Shown one piece after another: positions 28,274 through 38,024 of a stretch of 64,000 nt of DNA. How positions within the stretch are numbered: position 1 is the stretch's first letter; every line of letters begins with the position of its first letter. Source of the stretch: CAIKMD01 sp963803265 (GTDB taxonomy: Bacteria > Pseudomonadota > Alphaproteobacteria > ATCC43930 > CGMCC-115725); the NCBI GenBank assembly GCA_963803265.1, contig CAWDLZ010000013.1, positions 62,001 to 126,000 on the forward strand, read 5' to 3'. Made by a program: the position numbers and the translations under genes. The notes under the pieces were generated by a model, which was not told the origin of the DNA, did not search any database, and was given only the letters and a program-made list of their open reading frames with translations.

Positions 28274-30325
28274 TCACTTGCCTCCTATGTAGATGAGAAT
28301 CTCGCCGGTCGGGCAGATCGTCGCCTCGTCGCCCTCTTGCAGGAGAACGGTCGAGGCGCTCTCCTCGATGATGGCGGGTCCCGCGATGCTGCTTCCCGGC
28401 GCCAGCGAATCGCGGTCATGGATCGCGCAGCGCGTGGGAATGCGCGCGTCGTTGAGGTAAACCTCGCGCGTGCGCGCCGGCTTTTCCTTGCCGCCAACCG
28501 CGGGCGGGCGGAATTCCATCTTCGCGCGCCGACCGATCGCGCCGGCGCGGACATTGACGAGCTCAATGGGGCGCCCTTCCGCGTGCTGGCCGTAATGGCG
28601 CTGGTGCAATTCGTCGAAATGGCGGCGGATGCTGGCGCGGTCGTCGCGTACCAATTCGTCATAGGTGACCGGCGTGTTGAGGTAGAACTCCTGGCCGACA
28701 TAGCGGATGTCGATCGACAGCCGAATTTCCTGCTCCGCCGGGCTTACGCCCTCGGCCGAGAGCAGCGCCTCGCCCTCCTGGATGAAGCCGTCGCAGATCT
28801 CGCGGATCGCGGCGAAATCGGCCTCCGCCATGCCGCGCGCATGGGTCTGGACGTAATCGTGCCGAATGTCGGTCATCAGCATTCCGACCGCCGAGAAATG
28901 CGCCGGCAGGACGGGCAGAATCACGCACGGAATCGATAATTCGCGCGCGATAAGAGGCGCGTGCAACCCGCCATTGCCGCCCGACGCCACCATGACGAAA
29001 TCGCGCGGATCGTAGCCGCGCTCGATCGAGACGCCCCTGACCGCGAGGGTCATGTGCGCGACTGTGATCTTGAGCATGCCCAGCGCCGCTTCCTCGACGG
29101 AGAGGCCGAGCTTGTCGGCGAGCTTTTCCTTGAGCGCAGCGCGTGCGGCGGCTTCGTCGAGCACCATGTCGCCGCCGAGGAAATTCGCTCCGTTGATGCG
29201 CCCGAGGACGAGATTGGCGTCGGTGATCGTCGGCTCCTCGCCGCCGGTGCGATAGCACACCGGGCCGGGGCTGGCGCCGGCGCTGCGCGGGCCCACTTTC
29301 AGCGCGCCGACGCTGTCGATCCAGCCGATGCTGCCGCCGCCCGCGCCGACCTCGACCACATCCACGACCGGCAGCATCACCGGATGCCCCGAGGCATAGC
29401 CGCCGACGTAATAGCCCTCGGCGATCGCCGGGTGGCCGTCGCGCACGACGCTCGATTTCGCGGTCGTGCCCCCCATGTCGAAAGCGATGACCTGCGGGAA
29501 GCCGAGGCGGCGCCCGATCTCCGCCGAGGCGTTGATGCCGCCGACCGGCCCCGATTCCATCAAGCCGACCGGCGCGCGGCTCGCCGAGGCGACCGAGGTC
29601 ACGCCGCCATTCGACTGCATGATCAGGAGCGTGCCGGGAAATTCCCGGTCCTCGAGCCGGCGCTCGAGCCGCTGCAGATAGGTGCTGACGCGCGGACCGA
29701 TATACGCATTTACCACCGTCGTCGAGGTGCGTTCGTATTCGCGGTACTGGCGCAGGATTTCGTGGCTGAGCGAGATATAGGCGTCGGGAAAGGCCTGGCG
29801 CAGCGCCCGTCCCATCATCTGCTCGTGGCTGGGATCGACATAGGAATGAAGGAAGCATACCGCGATCGCCTCGGGCTTGAAGCCGGCGACCTTCTCGCAC
29901 ACCGCGGCAATCTCGGCTTCGCTCAAGGGCAGGATCGTCTCGCCCCGGGCGCTCATGCGCTCGTTGGCCTCGATGATCATGCCGCGCCGCACCAGCGGCG
30001 TCGCGCGCTTGAAGAGAACATTATAGGCCTCGGGCCGATTGCCGCGCGCGATCAGATAAGCGTCGCCCGCGCCGGCGGTGGCGACGAGGACGGTGCGCGC
30101 GCCCGTTTGCTCGATCAGGGTGTTGATCGCGATGGTCGCGCCATGCACGAACGTCTCGCATCCGCCCAAATCGATCGACGCCTTGGCAAGGCAATTCTGG
30201 ATGCCGGCTGTGAAATCCTCGGGCGTCGTCGAGGCTTTGGCGTGGCGCAATTCGCCCGTTCGGTCGTCGAAGTAGACGAGATCGGTGAACGTCCCGCCGA
30301 TATCGAGCGCAACATGAGCTCCCAT
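28274..30325 (-). CDS. Hydantoinase A / oxoprolinase family protein (HyuA-like)
   Basis: A 683-residue ATP-binding subunit with the actin-like ATPase motif ALDIGGTFTDLVYFD at the N-terminus and a second phosphate loop AFDMGGTTAKSSVV near residue 290. HAT TINTL-type sequence (HGATIAINTLIEQTGA) follows at about 75-90. It partners HyuB. The ATG at 30325 is preferred over a TTG six bases upstream because GAGG lies 8 bp before it. It is divergent from the M24 gene, with 134 bp between starts. Which cyclic amide, ketone or lactam it attacks is not evident. Confidence 0.92.
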   Translation of the reverse strand: MGAHVALDIGGTFTDLVYFDDRTGELRHAKASTTPEDFTAGIQNCLAKASIDLGGCETFVHGATIAINTLIEQTGARTVLVATAGAGDAYLIARGNRPEAYNVLFKRATPLVRRGMIIEANERMSARGETILPLSEAEIAAVCEKVAGFKPEAIAVCFLHSYVDPSHEQMMGRALRQAFPDAYISLSHEILRQYREYERTSTTVVNAYIGPRVSTYLQRLERRLEDREFPGTLLIMQSNGGVTSVASASRAPVGLMESGPVGGINASAEIGRRLGFPQVIAFDMGGTTAKSSVVRDGHPAIAEGYYVGGYASGHPVMLPVVDVVEVGAGGGSIGWIDSVGALKVGPRSAGASPGPVCYRTGGEEPTITDANLVLGRINGANFLGGDMVLDEAAARAALKEKLADKLGLSVEEAALGMLKITVAHMTLAVRGVSIERGYDPRDFVMVASGGNGGLHAPLIARELSIPCVILPVLPAHFSAVGMLMTDIRHDYVQTHARGMAEADFAAIREICDGFIQEGEALLSAEGVSPAEQEIRLSIDIRYVGQEFYLNTPVTYDELVRDDRASIRRHFDELHQRHYGQHAEGRPIELVNVRAGAIGRRAKMEFRPPAVGGKEKPARTREVYLNDARIPTRCAIHDRDSLAPGSSIAGPAIIEESASTVLLQEGDEATICPTGEILIYIGGK

Positions 30326-30398
30326 AGGCAAGTCCTCGATCCCTTCTGAATAAGCGGGCGCGAATCCTGTTCCGCGCCAAGCGGCTTGTCAACAAGCC

Positions 30399-30428
30399 TT
30401 GCCCATTTCGGCGGCGGCAAAGTATGCT
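30399..30428 (+). promoter_or_regulatory. Probable sigma-70 promoter of the M24 operon
   Basis: TTGCCC at 30399-30404, an 18-nt spacer and TATGCT at 30423-30428. The predicted start near 30435 gives a ~25-nt leader with a GGGAGG ribosome site before the ATG at 30460. Confidence 0.45.
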
Positions 30429-30459
30429 CGCCAAGTCTCGACATGGGAGGGTTCCGCCA

Positions 30460-31567
30460 ATGGATATCTCGGCAAGGCAGCAGGCCGCCCTGCGCCTCAT
30501 GGAGCAGGAAGGCGTCGAGGTGATGCTGATCGCGCCCAACGAGCTCGCCCGGATCGACACCGTCTTCCATCTGACCGGCTATCGCTCGCTCGGCGAAAGC
30601 CTTGCCGTGCTCTCGCGCCACGACAAGCCGACGCTCATCGTCACCCCGGAATGGGAGGTCGAGCGCGCGACGGCGCATGTGCCGAGCTGGACCGTCTGTC
30701 CCGCCAACGACTTGCCGCAAGCGGTGTCGGCCCTGTTCCCCAAGGGTCTTCCCGCGGGCAAGACCGCGACGGTCGGGCTCGGCAAGCTGCCGCGCGCGAT
30801 CGGACGGCGCTTGATCGAGATCGCCGGCGGCGATGCCAAGAAGCTCGACGCCAAGCTCGAAGCGGCCCTCGTCCCGAAAACCAGCGACGAGATCGAGAAT
30901 GCGCGCCGCGCCACCGCCATCGGCGAACGCGGCTTCGAGCGCCTGCTGGAAGTCGCGCGGATCGGCATGCCGGAATGCGAGCTCGCGGTGCAATTGAAGC
31001 TCTACATGGAAGAGCTCGGCGCCGACGATAATTTCTTTCTGCTGACGGCCTCGCCGCACAACCGCGCGGTGCAGCCCTCGAGCGAGCGGCCGCTGGAGAA
31101 GGGCGACATCATCTTGGCGGAAATGACCCCGACCTATCGCGGCCAGCTCTCGCAGATCTGCCGCACCGCCGTGGTCGGGCCGCCGAGCCCGTTGCTGGCC
31201 GAGAAATACGCCCTCGTCGTGCGCGCGATGGAGGCGGGCATCCGCACCGTCCGGCCCGGCATCAAGATGAGCGGGGTGGCCAACGCCATCGACGAAGTGC
31301 TGAGCGCCCAGGGCTATGCCGAGTTCTGCCGCCCGCCGCATATCCGCCGCCGCGGGCATGGCTTGGGTCACGGCTCCAACGCGCCCGGCGACGTCGCGCC
31401 CGAGAACGACATCATCCTTGAGGAAGACATGGTGTTCGTCGTTCACCCCAACCAGTATCTGCCTGAGAACCGGCTATCTCTTGTGCGGCGAGCCGGTTCG
31501 CGTCACCGCGACCGGCGTCGAGCAGCTGAGCAAGCGCACCGCGCGGCTCGCCACCGTCTCGGCCTGA
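30460..31567 (+). CDS. M24 family (Xaa-Pro peptidase/creatinase-like) protein with altered metal site, frameshifted
   Basis: A pita-bread-fold protein of about 368 residues with a creatinase-like N-terminal domain and an M24 C-terminal domain. The usual five metal ligands are only partly kept: the first Asp is Glu (LAEMTP), the second is Gln (LSQICRT), the His is present (GHGLGHG), the first Glu is His (VVHPNQ) and the second Glu remains (GEPVRVT). It is therefore unlikely to be a standard dinuclear aminopeptidase. The frame breaks at about 31465: GAGAACCGGC has one extra A relative to PETGYLLCGEP. Start: ATG with GGGAGG 9 bp upstream. Confidence 0.83.
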
Positions 31568-31590
31568 AAAAACAAATCGAGGATCGGTCG

Positions 31591-32709
31591 ATGCGCGTCA
31601 TGCAGCCTGCGGTGTTGGTCGGCGCCTATGATTGGCATTCCTCGCTCGTTCCGCGCGCCGAGTTCGAAGCGCGGATCAAGCAGGCGCTCGGCAAGCTCGC
31701 CGGCAGCGGCGTGGCCGGGCTGGTCGTCTATGGCAACAAGATCGACAATGCCGCGCTCGCCTATCTCACCAACTTCACGCCGAAGCTCGATACCGCCATC
31801 GCCCTGATCGCGCCCGACGGCAAGGTCCGCCTGCACGGCTCGGGCAATCCGGCGATGATGGTGAACGGCAAGCTTCTCACCTGGGTCGAGGATCTTCGCG
31901 CCTTGCGCGACGCCGGACGAAACATCTCCGAATGGGCGGCCGAGCTGGCGCCGGGCCCGCTGGCCCTGTGGGCGAGCGAGGCGATGCCGGCCGATCTTCA
32001 GCCGCGGATCGAGGCCGCGCTGCCGGGCCGGCCGTTGCGCGATGTCGCAACGCTGCTCGACCCGCTGCTGCTCCCGAAATCGCCGACGGCGATGCGTCTC
32101 TTGCGCGGTGCGGCCGGGATGCTCGCCACGTCAGCCGCGGCACTGCGGCAGTCCTTTCAAGGCGGCGCCAGCTCGCGCGAAGCCGCCATCGCCGCGGAAA
32201 AAGCCGCCGCCGCCGCGGGCGCGCAGGACATCCGTGTCCTCGCCAGCATGAGCGCGGGCGGCACGCCGACCGCGATCGATTATCCGCAAAGCGGCAAGCT
32301 CGATCCGCTCCTCGTCTATATCGCGGTCCGGCATGCCGGCTATTGGGCCGAAGGCTCGATCACGCTCGCCGCGACGCCCGGCGAAACGCTCCGGCGCACG
32401 CAAGACGCGCTCGCGGCGATGTGTGCTACGGCGCGGATCGGCGCTTCCGTCTCCGAGATCAAGACGGCGGGGCAGCAGAAGCTCGCCGGGCTGGGCGCCC
32501 ACCCAGCCGCGCTGCCGCCGGTGACCGGCATCGGCCTCTCGCTGGTCGAGACCGAATCCGAGCCCTCGGGAGTGACGCGCCTCGAGGGGGGACGCATCTA
32601 TTCGATCCGCGCCGGCGCGCGCAGCAGGCCAAGCGATGCCGCGCTGCTCTCGGCCATGATCGAGCCGAAGGCGCACGACGCCGAATTGCTCTGGTCCGCG
32701 CTCGCCTGA
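31591..32709 (+). CDS. M24-fold protein lacking metal ligands (creatinase/prolidase homologue)
   Basis: A 372-residue protein 23 bp after another M24 gene. The N-terminal part (GLVVYGNKIDNAALAYLTNF) resembles the creatinase N-terminal domain, and the C-terminal part follows the M24 layout (LDPLLVYIAVRHAGYWAEG), but none of the usual Asp, Asp, His, Glu ligands is in place; the expected HGxG is replaced by TGIGLS. It is likely a non-catalytic or differently acting partner of the upstream gene product. The ATG is preceded by GAGGATCGG. The frame is intact. Confidence 0.8.
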   Translation: MRVMQPAVLVGAYDWHSSLVPRAEFEARIKQALGKLAGSGVAGLVVYGNKIDNAALAYLTNFTPKLDTAIALIAPDGKVRLHGSGNPAMMVNGKLLTWVEDLRALRDAGRNISEWAAELAPGPLALWASEAMPADLQPRIEAALPGRPLRDVATLLDPLLLPKSPTAMRLLRGAAGMLATSAAALRQSFQGGASSREAAIAAEKAAAAAGAQDIRVLASMSAGGTPTAIDYPQSGKLDPLLVYIAVRHAGYWAEGSITLAATPGETLRRTQDALAAMCATARIGASVSEIKTAGQQKLAGLGAHPAALPPVTGIGLSLVETESEPSGVTRLEGGRIYSIRAGARSRPSDAALLSAMIEPKAHDAELLWSALA

Positions 32710-32726
32710 GCGTGCCAGGTGCGGCC

Positions 32727-34154
32727 GTGATTTCCGAATCCGCCGATGTCGTGATCGTCGGTGGCGGGCTTGCCGGAATGTCGGCCGCTCTCCGGTCCGC
32801 CGAGCACGGCCTCGCGCCCATCCTTCTCGAGCAGGGCGCGGACGAGAAATATCTGTGCAATTCGCGCATCACGATGGGCGTCTTTCAGGTCGCGCTCCAC
32901 GACATGCTGGGCGGCGCGGAATCCTTGCGCGCGGCCATCGACGCGGCGACCCAAGGCTATGTCGCGGCCGGCTTGCGCGATAAATACGCCGCCGAGGCCG
33001 AGCCGGCCTTGCGCTGGCTCCTCGCGCAAGGCGTGCGCACGATCACGGGCGGCCATGCGACACGCAATCTCGCCACCCTCGCGCCGCCGGTGCCGCGCCA
33101 GCCGGGACTGCACTGGCAGGGCCGCGCTGGCGATGTGATGCTGCGGACGCTCGAGGCCAAGCTCATGGAGCGCGGCGGCCGGCTGCGGCGGGGCATGCGG
33201 GCGCGCGAGCTCGTGATAGCGGGTGGGCGTTGCGTCGGCGTGACGGCGACGAGCGGCGCCGACACCCATCGCTTCGCCGCACGCGCGGTCGTGCTCGCCG
33301 ATGGCGGATTTCAGGCCAATCCCGAATTGCTGAAGCGCTTCGTCTCGCCCGATCCGGCGCGCCTCTTGCAGCGCAATGCCGGGACCGGCAAGGGCGACGG
33401 TCTCCTCATGGCCGAGGCGGTGGGGGCAGGGCTCTCGGACATGGCATGCTTTTACGGCCATGTTCAGGCGCGCGACGCGATGCGGAACGCGCAGCTTTGG
33501 CCCTACCCGACCATCGACTTTCCGGTCGCGGCGGGCATCGCCGTCGACGAAAGCGGGCGCCGCTTCACCGATGAGGGCCTGGCCGGGGTCGCCGTCGCCA
33601 ATGCGATCGCTCGGCAGCGCGACCCGCTCGGCGCCGTCGCGATCTTCGATCGCGCGATCTGGGAAGCGAGCGCCAAGACCTATGTCATGTCGGCGAACCC
33701 GTTCCTCGTCCAGGCCGGCGCCACCTTCTATCGTGCCGATACGGTTGCGGCGGCCGCCTCGCTGGCCGGGCTTCCGGGCGAGGGCGTGGCGGCGACCGTT
33801 GCCAGCTACAACGCCGCGCTCGAGGCGGGGGCGCTGGCGCAACTCGATCCGCCGCGCAGCGCCGACATCGGGCATCCGTGGGGCTCGAAGGCGATGCCCA
33901 TTCATGAGCCGCCCTTCTACGCCGTGCCGCTGTGCGCGGGCGTGACTTACACGATGGGCGGCGTCGCGATCGATGCTGGCGCGCGCGTGCTGCGCGCGAG
34001 CGGCGCGGCCGTAGACGGGCTTTACGCTGCCGGCGCGACCATCGGTGGATTGGAAGGCGGTCGCGTCGCGGGTTACACAGGCGGATTAGCCAAGGCGCTG
34101 GTCTGGGGACGGATCGCGGCCGACAGCATCGCAAACGCGCTCAAGGAAGGCTGA
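32727..34154 (+). CDS. FAD-dependent oxidoreductase, fumarate reductase/succinate dehydrogenase flavoprotein type (tricarballylate dehydrogenase-like)
   Basis: A 475-residue flavoprotein of the FAD_binding_2 family. The N-terminal dinucleotide motif is DVVIVGGGLAGMSAALRSAE, and GTGKGDGLLMAEAVGA and TYTMGGVAID near the middle and end are typical of the urocanate/fumarate reductase and KsdD/TcuA group. It would oxidise or reduce a carbon-carbon bond beside a carboxyl or keto group. The GTG at 32727 has AGG 8 bp upstream; an earlier in-frame GTG at 32712 is the alternative. It lies 17 bp after the M24 gene and 3 bp before the amidohydrolase. Confidence 0.85.
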   Translation: MISESADVVIVGGGLAGMSAALRSAEHGLAPILLEQGADEKYLCNSRITMGVFQVALHDMLGGAESLRAAIDAATQGYVAAGLRDKYAAEAEPALRWLLAQGVRTITGGHATRNLATLAPPVPRQPGLHWQGRAGDVMLRTLEAKLMERGGRLRRGMRARELVIAGGRCVGVTATSGADTHRFAARAVVLADGGFQANPELLKRFVSPDPARLLQRNAGTGKGDGLLMAEAVGAGLSDMACFYGHVQARDAMRNAQLWPYPTIDFPVAAGIAVDESGRRFTDEGLAGVAVANAIARQRDPLGAVAIFDRAIWEASAKTYVMSANPFLVQAGATFYRADTVAAAASLAGLPGEGVAATVASYNAALEAGALAQLDPPRSADIGHPWGSKAMPIHEPPFYAVPLCAGVTYTMGGVAIDAGARVLRASGAAVDGLYAAGATIGGLEGGRVAGYTGGLAKALVWGRIAADSIANALKEG

Positions 34155-34157
34155 GTC

Positions 34158-35084
34158 ATGGCAACGCCCCATCGCATCGACGTCCACCACCATGTCACGC
34201 CGCCGAGCTACCGCGCAGCACAAGGGCCGGTCGATCAGGGCAACGCCCCAAGGCTCGGCTGGAGCGTCGAAGCTTCGCTCGAGGACATGGATCGCGGTGG
34301 CGTCGCCAGCGCCATCATCTCGCTGCCGCATCCCGTCACCATCTGGCCGGGCGACAAGGACAAGGCGCGGCGGCTCGCCCGCGATTGGAACGAGTATTCG
34401 ACGCGGCTCGGGCAGGATCATCCCGGGCGCTTCGGGCTCTTCGCCACGCTGCCGATGCTCGACATCGACGGCAGCTTACGCGAGATCGAATACGCGCTCG
34501 ATGCGCTTCATGCCGACGGCATCAACTTGATGACCAATATCGGCGACAAATGGCTGGGCGATCCTTATTACGATCCGGTGTTCGAAGAGCTTCACCGCCG
34601 CAAGGCGGTGGTCTACACCCACCCGATCGCGCCCACTTGCCTTCACGACGTCCTGCCGGGCGTCAACGATTCGATCGTGGAATTCGGCTCCGACACCACG
34701 CGCGCGATCGCGCGTCTCCTCTTCAGCGGGGCGGCCGCGCGCTTTCACGACATCCGCTTTATCTTCTCGCATGCCGGCGGCACCATGCCGTTCCTGGTCG
34801 AGCGCTTCGAGCGGGCGCCTGGCCGGTATGCGCCGAAAGTCGCAGGAGGCACGATCGCTCATTTGAAGCGTTTCTATTACGACACCGCGCAAGCCGCCCA
34901 CCCCTGGGCATTGATGGGCCTGACGAGGCTCGTGGCGATCTCGCAGATTCTGTTCGGCACCGATTTTCCCTACCGCACCGCCGCCGAGACGGCGCAAGGG
35001 ATTGCGGAATTCGGCTTCTCGCCGAGCGATCTGAGCGCGATCGATTGCGGCAACGCGCAGCGCTTGTTGCCGCGCTGGCGGTAA
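34158..35084 (+). CDS. Amidohydrolase family 2 protein (ACMSD-like)
   Basis: A 308-residue TIM-barrel enzyme with the canonical N-terminal metal motif H-x-H (DVHHH, residues 9-13), His in YTHPIAP, His in FSHAGGTMPF and Asp in FGTDFPY. This is the full ligand set of ACMSD-type decarboxylases and related 6-oxocyclohexene or lactone hydrolases. Unlike the amidohydrolase at 16.5 kb, no ligand is replaced. It is the last gene of the plus-strand M24-M24-FAD-amidohydrolase unit and converges on the livK gene 13 bp away. Confidence 0.88.
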   Translation: MATPHRIDVHHHVTPPSYRAAQGPVDQGNAPRLGWSVEASLEDMDRGGVASAIISLPHPVTIWPGDKDKARRLARDWNEYSTRLGQDHPGRFGLFATLPMLDIDGSLREIEYALDALHADGINLMTNIGDKWLGDPYYDPVFEELHRRKAVVYTHPIAPTCLHDVLPGVNDSIVEFGSDTTRAIARLLFSGAAARFHDIRFIFSHAGGTMPFLVERFERAPGRYAPKVAGGTIAHLKRFYYDTAQAAHPWALMGLTRLVAISQILFGTDFPYRTAAETAQGIAEFGFSPSDLSAIDCGNAQRLLPRWR

Positions 35085-35097
35085 ATCGGGAAGCCGC

Positions 35098-36297
35098 CTA
35101 TTTCGGCGGGTTCAGCTCTTTCCAGGGATCCTTAACATTGGGGATGGTTTCGATCTCGACATTGGCGAGCTTGCCATTCTGCATCTCGGTTTTGCGGATA
35201 TAGATGTTCTGGACGATATCGCGCGTCGCCGGATCGATCGAGATGGGTCCGCGCGGGCTGTCGGCGGATTTCCAATTGGCGAAGTATTTCATTGCCTCGT
35301 CGGCGGTGAACTTGCCTTTGGTCGCTGCGATGAGGCCGTAGACCGCGGCCATGCCGTCCCAACCGTCGGACGAGAGGAAATCCGGGATCGACTGGTCGCC
35401 ATAAGCCTTGTGCCACTCGGCGACGAAGGTCGTGTTGGCGGGACGGTCGGCGGCAGCCGAATAGGTTCCAGCGGTGATCACCCCAACCGGCGTATCGCCC
35501 ATATTGGGCAACTCCTCGTCGGGCACCAGGTCTTGCGTCGAAACGATGTTGATGCCGGCCTGGCGGACGCCCAAATCGTTGATCGCCTTCATCATCGCGG
35601 TCGCTTGCGCGCCGGCCGGAACCCATACGAAAGCGACGTCGGGTTTCGCGTCCCGGATGCGCTGCACCACGGGCGGGAAGTCCGGAGTGTCGGGCGAGAA
35701 GCGGATCGATCCGACGATCTTGCCGCCGGCGTCCGTGAAGCCCTTGGTGAAGGCGTCTTCCGCGTCATGGCCGGGGATGAAGTCGCTGACCGCGGTGAAG
35801 GCCGTTTTCCAGCCCTGCTTCACCGCCCATTGGCCCATCGGCAGGCCCGAATGCCACTGCGTGAAGGAGACGCGGACGACGTAAGGCGAAATTCGCGTGA
35901 TGGCAGCGCCCGCGGCATTGGTGATGACCAAAGGCACTTTGGCCTCGTTGGTCAGCGGCGCGATGGCGGCGGCTACCGGCGAGGCGACAACGCCCAAGAG
36001 CAGCTGCACATGATCCCGGGTGATCAGTTCCTGCGCCACCCGCTTGCCGGTCTCGGGCGTCGAGGTATCGTCGCGCTTCAGCACGGTTACGGTGACGCCC
36101 GGCGGCAGATCCTTATCGTGCAGGGTCTTGTAGAGCATGATGCCCTTGTCCATTTCGTCGCCGGGCTCGGCGAGGAAGCCGGAATAGCTATTGACGAGGC
36201 CGATCTTGATCTCGGTCTGCGCCGCGGCCGTGCCGGTCGTGCTGGCCGCGGCCAGTACCGCGGCGGCCAAGGCCGCGTGCCAGTGCATCTTGCTCAT
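35098..36297 (-). CDS. ABC substrate-binding protein, LivK type
   Basis: A 399-residue periplasmic binding protein with a signal peptide (MSKMHWHAALAAAVLAAAST and cleavage after TAAAQ) and the mature start IKIGLVNSYSGFLAEPG. It resembles LivK proteins of aromatic-acid clusters more than amino-acid receptors, but ligand identity is not decidable. It is last in a minus-strand unit: 2-hydroxyacid dehydrogenase, NMT1-like binding protein, FAD monooxygenase, LivK. The 86-bp gap before it holds no clear promoter. No permease is encoded here. Confidence 0.9.
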   Translation of the reverse strand: MSKMHWHAALAAAVLAAASTTGTAAAQTEIKIGLVNSYSGFLAEPGDEMDKGIMLYKTLHDKDLPPGVTVTVLKRDDTSTPETGKRVAQELITRDHVQLLLGVVASPVAAAIAPLTNEAKVPLVITNAAGAAITRISPYVVRVSFTQWHSGLPMGQWAVKQGWKTAFTAVSDFIPGHDAEDAFTKGFTDAGGKIVGSIRFSPDTPDFPPVVQRIRDAKPDVAFVWVPAGAQATAMMKAINDLGVRQAGINIVSTQDLVPDEELPNMGDTPVGVITAGTYSAAADRPANTTFVAEWHKAYGDQSIPDFLSSDGWDGMAAVYGLIAATKGKFTADEAMKYFANWKSADSPRGPISIDPATRDIVQNIYIRKTEMQNGKLANVEIETIPNVKDPWKELNPPK

Positions 36298-36383
36298 TGG
36301 TTGCTTCCCCCGTTTTCGTTAGCCCGAAACGCCGCAAAGAGCGGCGCCCTTTTGCGAAATCAAGTCTGCCGTCTTCCTTTTCG

Positions 36384-38004
36384 TCAATTCATTTGCCGGC
36401 TTGCGCCACGCAAGCGGTCGATGATCGCGAGCGGCTCCTCGGGCGCGGCATCGCTCCGCCAGGCGACATGCCCGTCGGGGCGCACCAGAACGAGACGGCG
36501 CTCGTAGAGCCGGCGCGCCTCGGCATCGTCGATCGCGACGATCCGCAGCGGCACGCCACGGGCCGCCGCTGCTTGCGCGAAAGCCTCCGCCGCCGGCGCG
36601 TCGCCGCCGAAGCGCAGCAGCACGAAATCGCGGGCGTAGAGATCGAGAATCGAGCTTCCATCGCCCAGCCAGGCATGGGGGGCGCGCGCGCCGGGCCAGG
36701 ATGAAGGCAGGTAATTCTCGGGATCGTCGGGCGGCGGCGGCGTCGAATCGGGCACGCAGATGGGCGATCCCTCGTAGCGGTAGCCGAGCTGCAATCCCAT
36801 GGTGCGAAATTCCTGGCCCAAGCGCGCGACCAAATCATCGCCCAGGCGCCGGCGTAGCGCGGCGCCGGCCGCGCTGTCCTCGGCGATCGCGCTAAGCCCA
36901 TCGCCATAGGCCGTTTGCAGGGAATGGAACGCGGTCGCCATGGCCACGTTGCGCCGGCCGACGGGTCGCCGCTCGGCATCGTAGGATAGGAGCAGTCCTG
37001 CCCCGCCCCAGCCTTTCAAGACCGCGGCGAGCTTCCAGCCGAGATCGATCGCGTCGCCCATTCCGGTATTCATGCCGAGCGCGCCGGTTGGCGAGACCTG
37101 GTGCACCGCGTCGCCGGCCAGGAACACGCGGCTCCGGCCGTAGCTTTCCGCCACGACGCTTTGGCGATGCCAGACATTCGCGCCGATCCACTCGACCGGG
37201 AAATCGCGCCCCAGGCCGCGGCGCAGATAGGCCTCCTTGTCGATGGTTAGGGCGGCGACATTGGCGTCGGTCTCGTTGACCATGAGGCGCCACATCGCCG
37301 CGGCGGGATCGATGATCCGCAGATTGGCCCAGACCCCGCTTTGATCGACCGTAAGAAAGAAGGTGCCGGGCTCCTTGCCGCAAGCCTCTATGAGTTGGGG
37401 CGCGCGAAAGAACATGTTGACGGCGTGGCCCAAGAGGCCTTTCCCCGCCAACGCGATGCCGAGCGCGCGGCGCACGCGGCTCGTCGCGCCGTCGCAGCCG
37501 ACGAGATACTCCGCATCGACCGTTTCCGCGGCGCCCGTCGCCAAGTCGACCAAATTCGCGCGAACGCCGTCGGGCGTTTCCTCGAAGGATTCGAGACGGC
37601 ACCGGTAGCGCAATTGCACGGATTTCTGGGACCGCGCGAAGCGCTGCAGAATCGGATCGAACCAATGCTGCGAGCAGGTCTGCGTCGATTCGGGGCTGTG
37701 CGCGGATGCCCGGACGCCGCGCGGCGGGCGCTTGATGCGGCCGAGCTCATATCCGGCCAGGGTGGTGACGAAGACGACGTCCTTCGGCCAGTCGAGCGGG
37801 AAGGGCGTATCGAGCGACTTGTTCCACGATTCCCCAGCGCCGGCAGAATTCCATCGTGCGCGTGTTGACCTCGTTCATCTTGGGCGTGGCGACGACGCCG
37901 TCGCCTTGCTCGACCAGCAGGCATTGGACGCCCTGCCAGCCGAGCTCGGCGGCCAGCGCCAGCCCGATCGGCCCGCCGCCGACGATGAGAACGGGAATTC
38001 GCAT
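36384..38004 (-). CDS. FAD-dependent monooxygenase (MhpA/TfdB-like, phenol hydroxylase type), frameshifted
   Basis: A group A aromatic hydroxylase of about 539 residues with a C-terminal thioredoxin-like domain. It shows the dinucleotide motif VLIVGGGPIGLALAAEL, the GCDGATSRVRRALGI DG motif and FLAGDAVHQVSPTGALGMN. The frame breaks at about 37815: GTCGCTCGATACG carries one extra base; the other frame resumes with DTPFPLDWPKDVVFVT and continues to the rest. It is paralogous to the gene at 47.5-49.1 kb. Likely reaction: ortho-hydroxylation of a phenolic acid with NAD(P)H. It follows the NMT1-like gene by 20 bp. Confidence 0.86.
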
Positions 38005-38024
38005 CGCGGACTCAGGCCCGTCGG

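Noticed and set aside
30424..32709. A 761-codon double-M24 fusion protein
   Set aside because: It depends on a +1 shift near 31465; the first gene has a natural TGA at 31567 and the second its own ATG and ribosome site at 31591.
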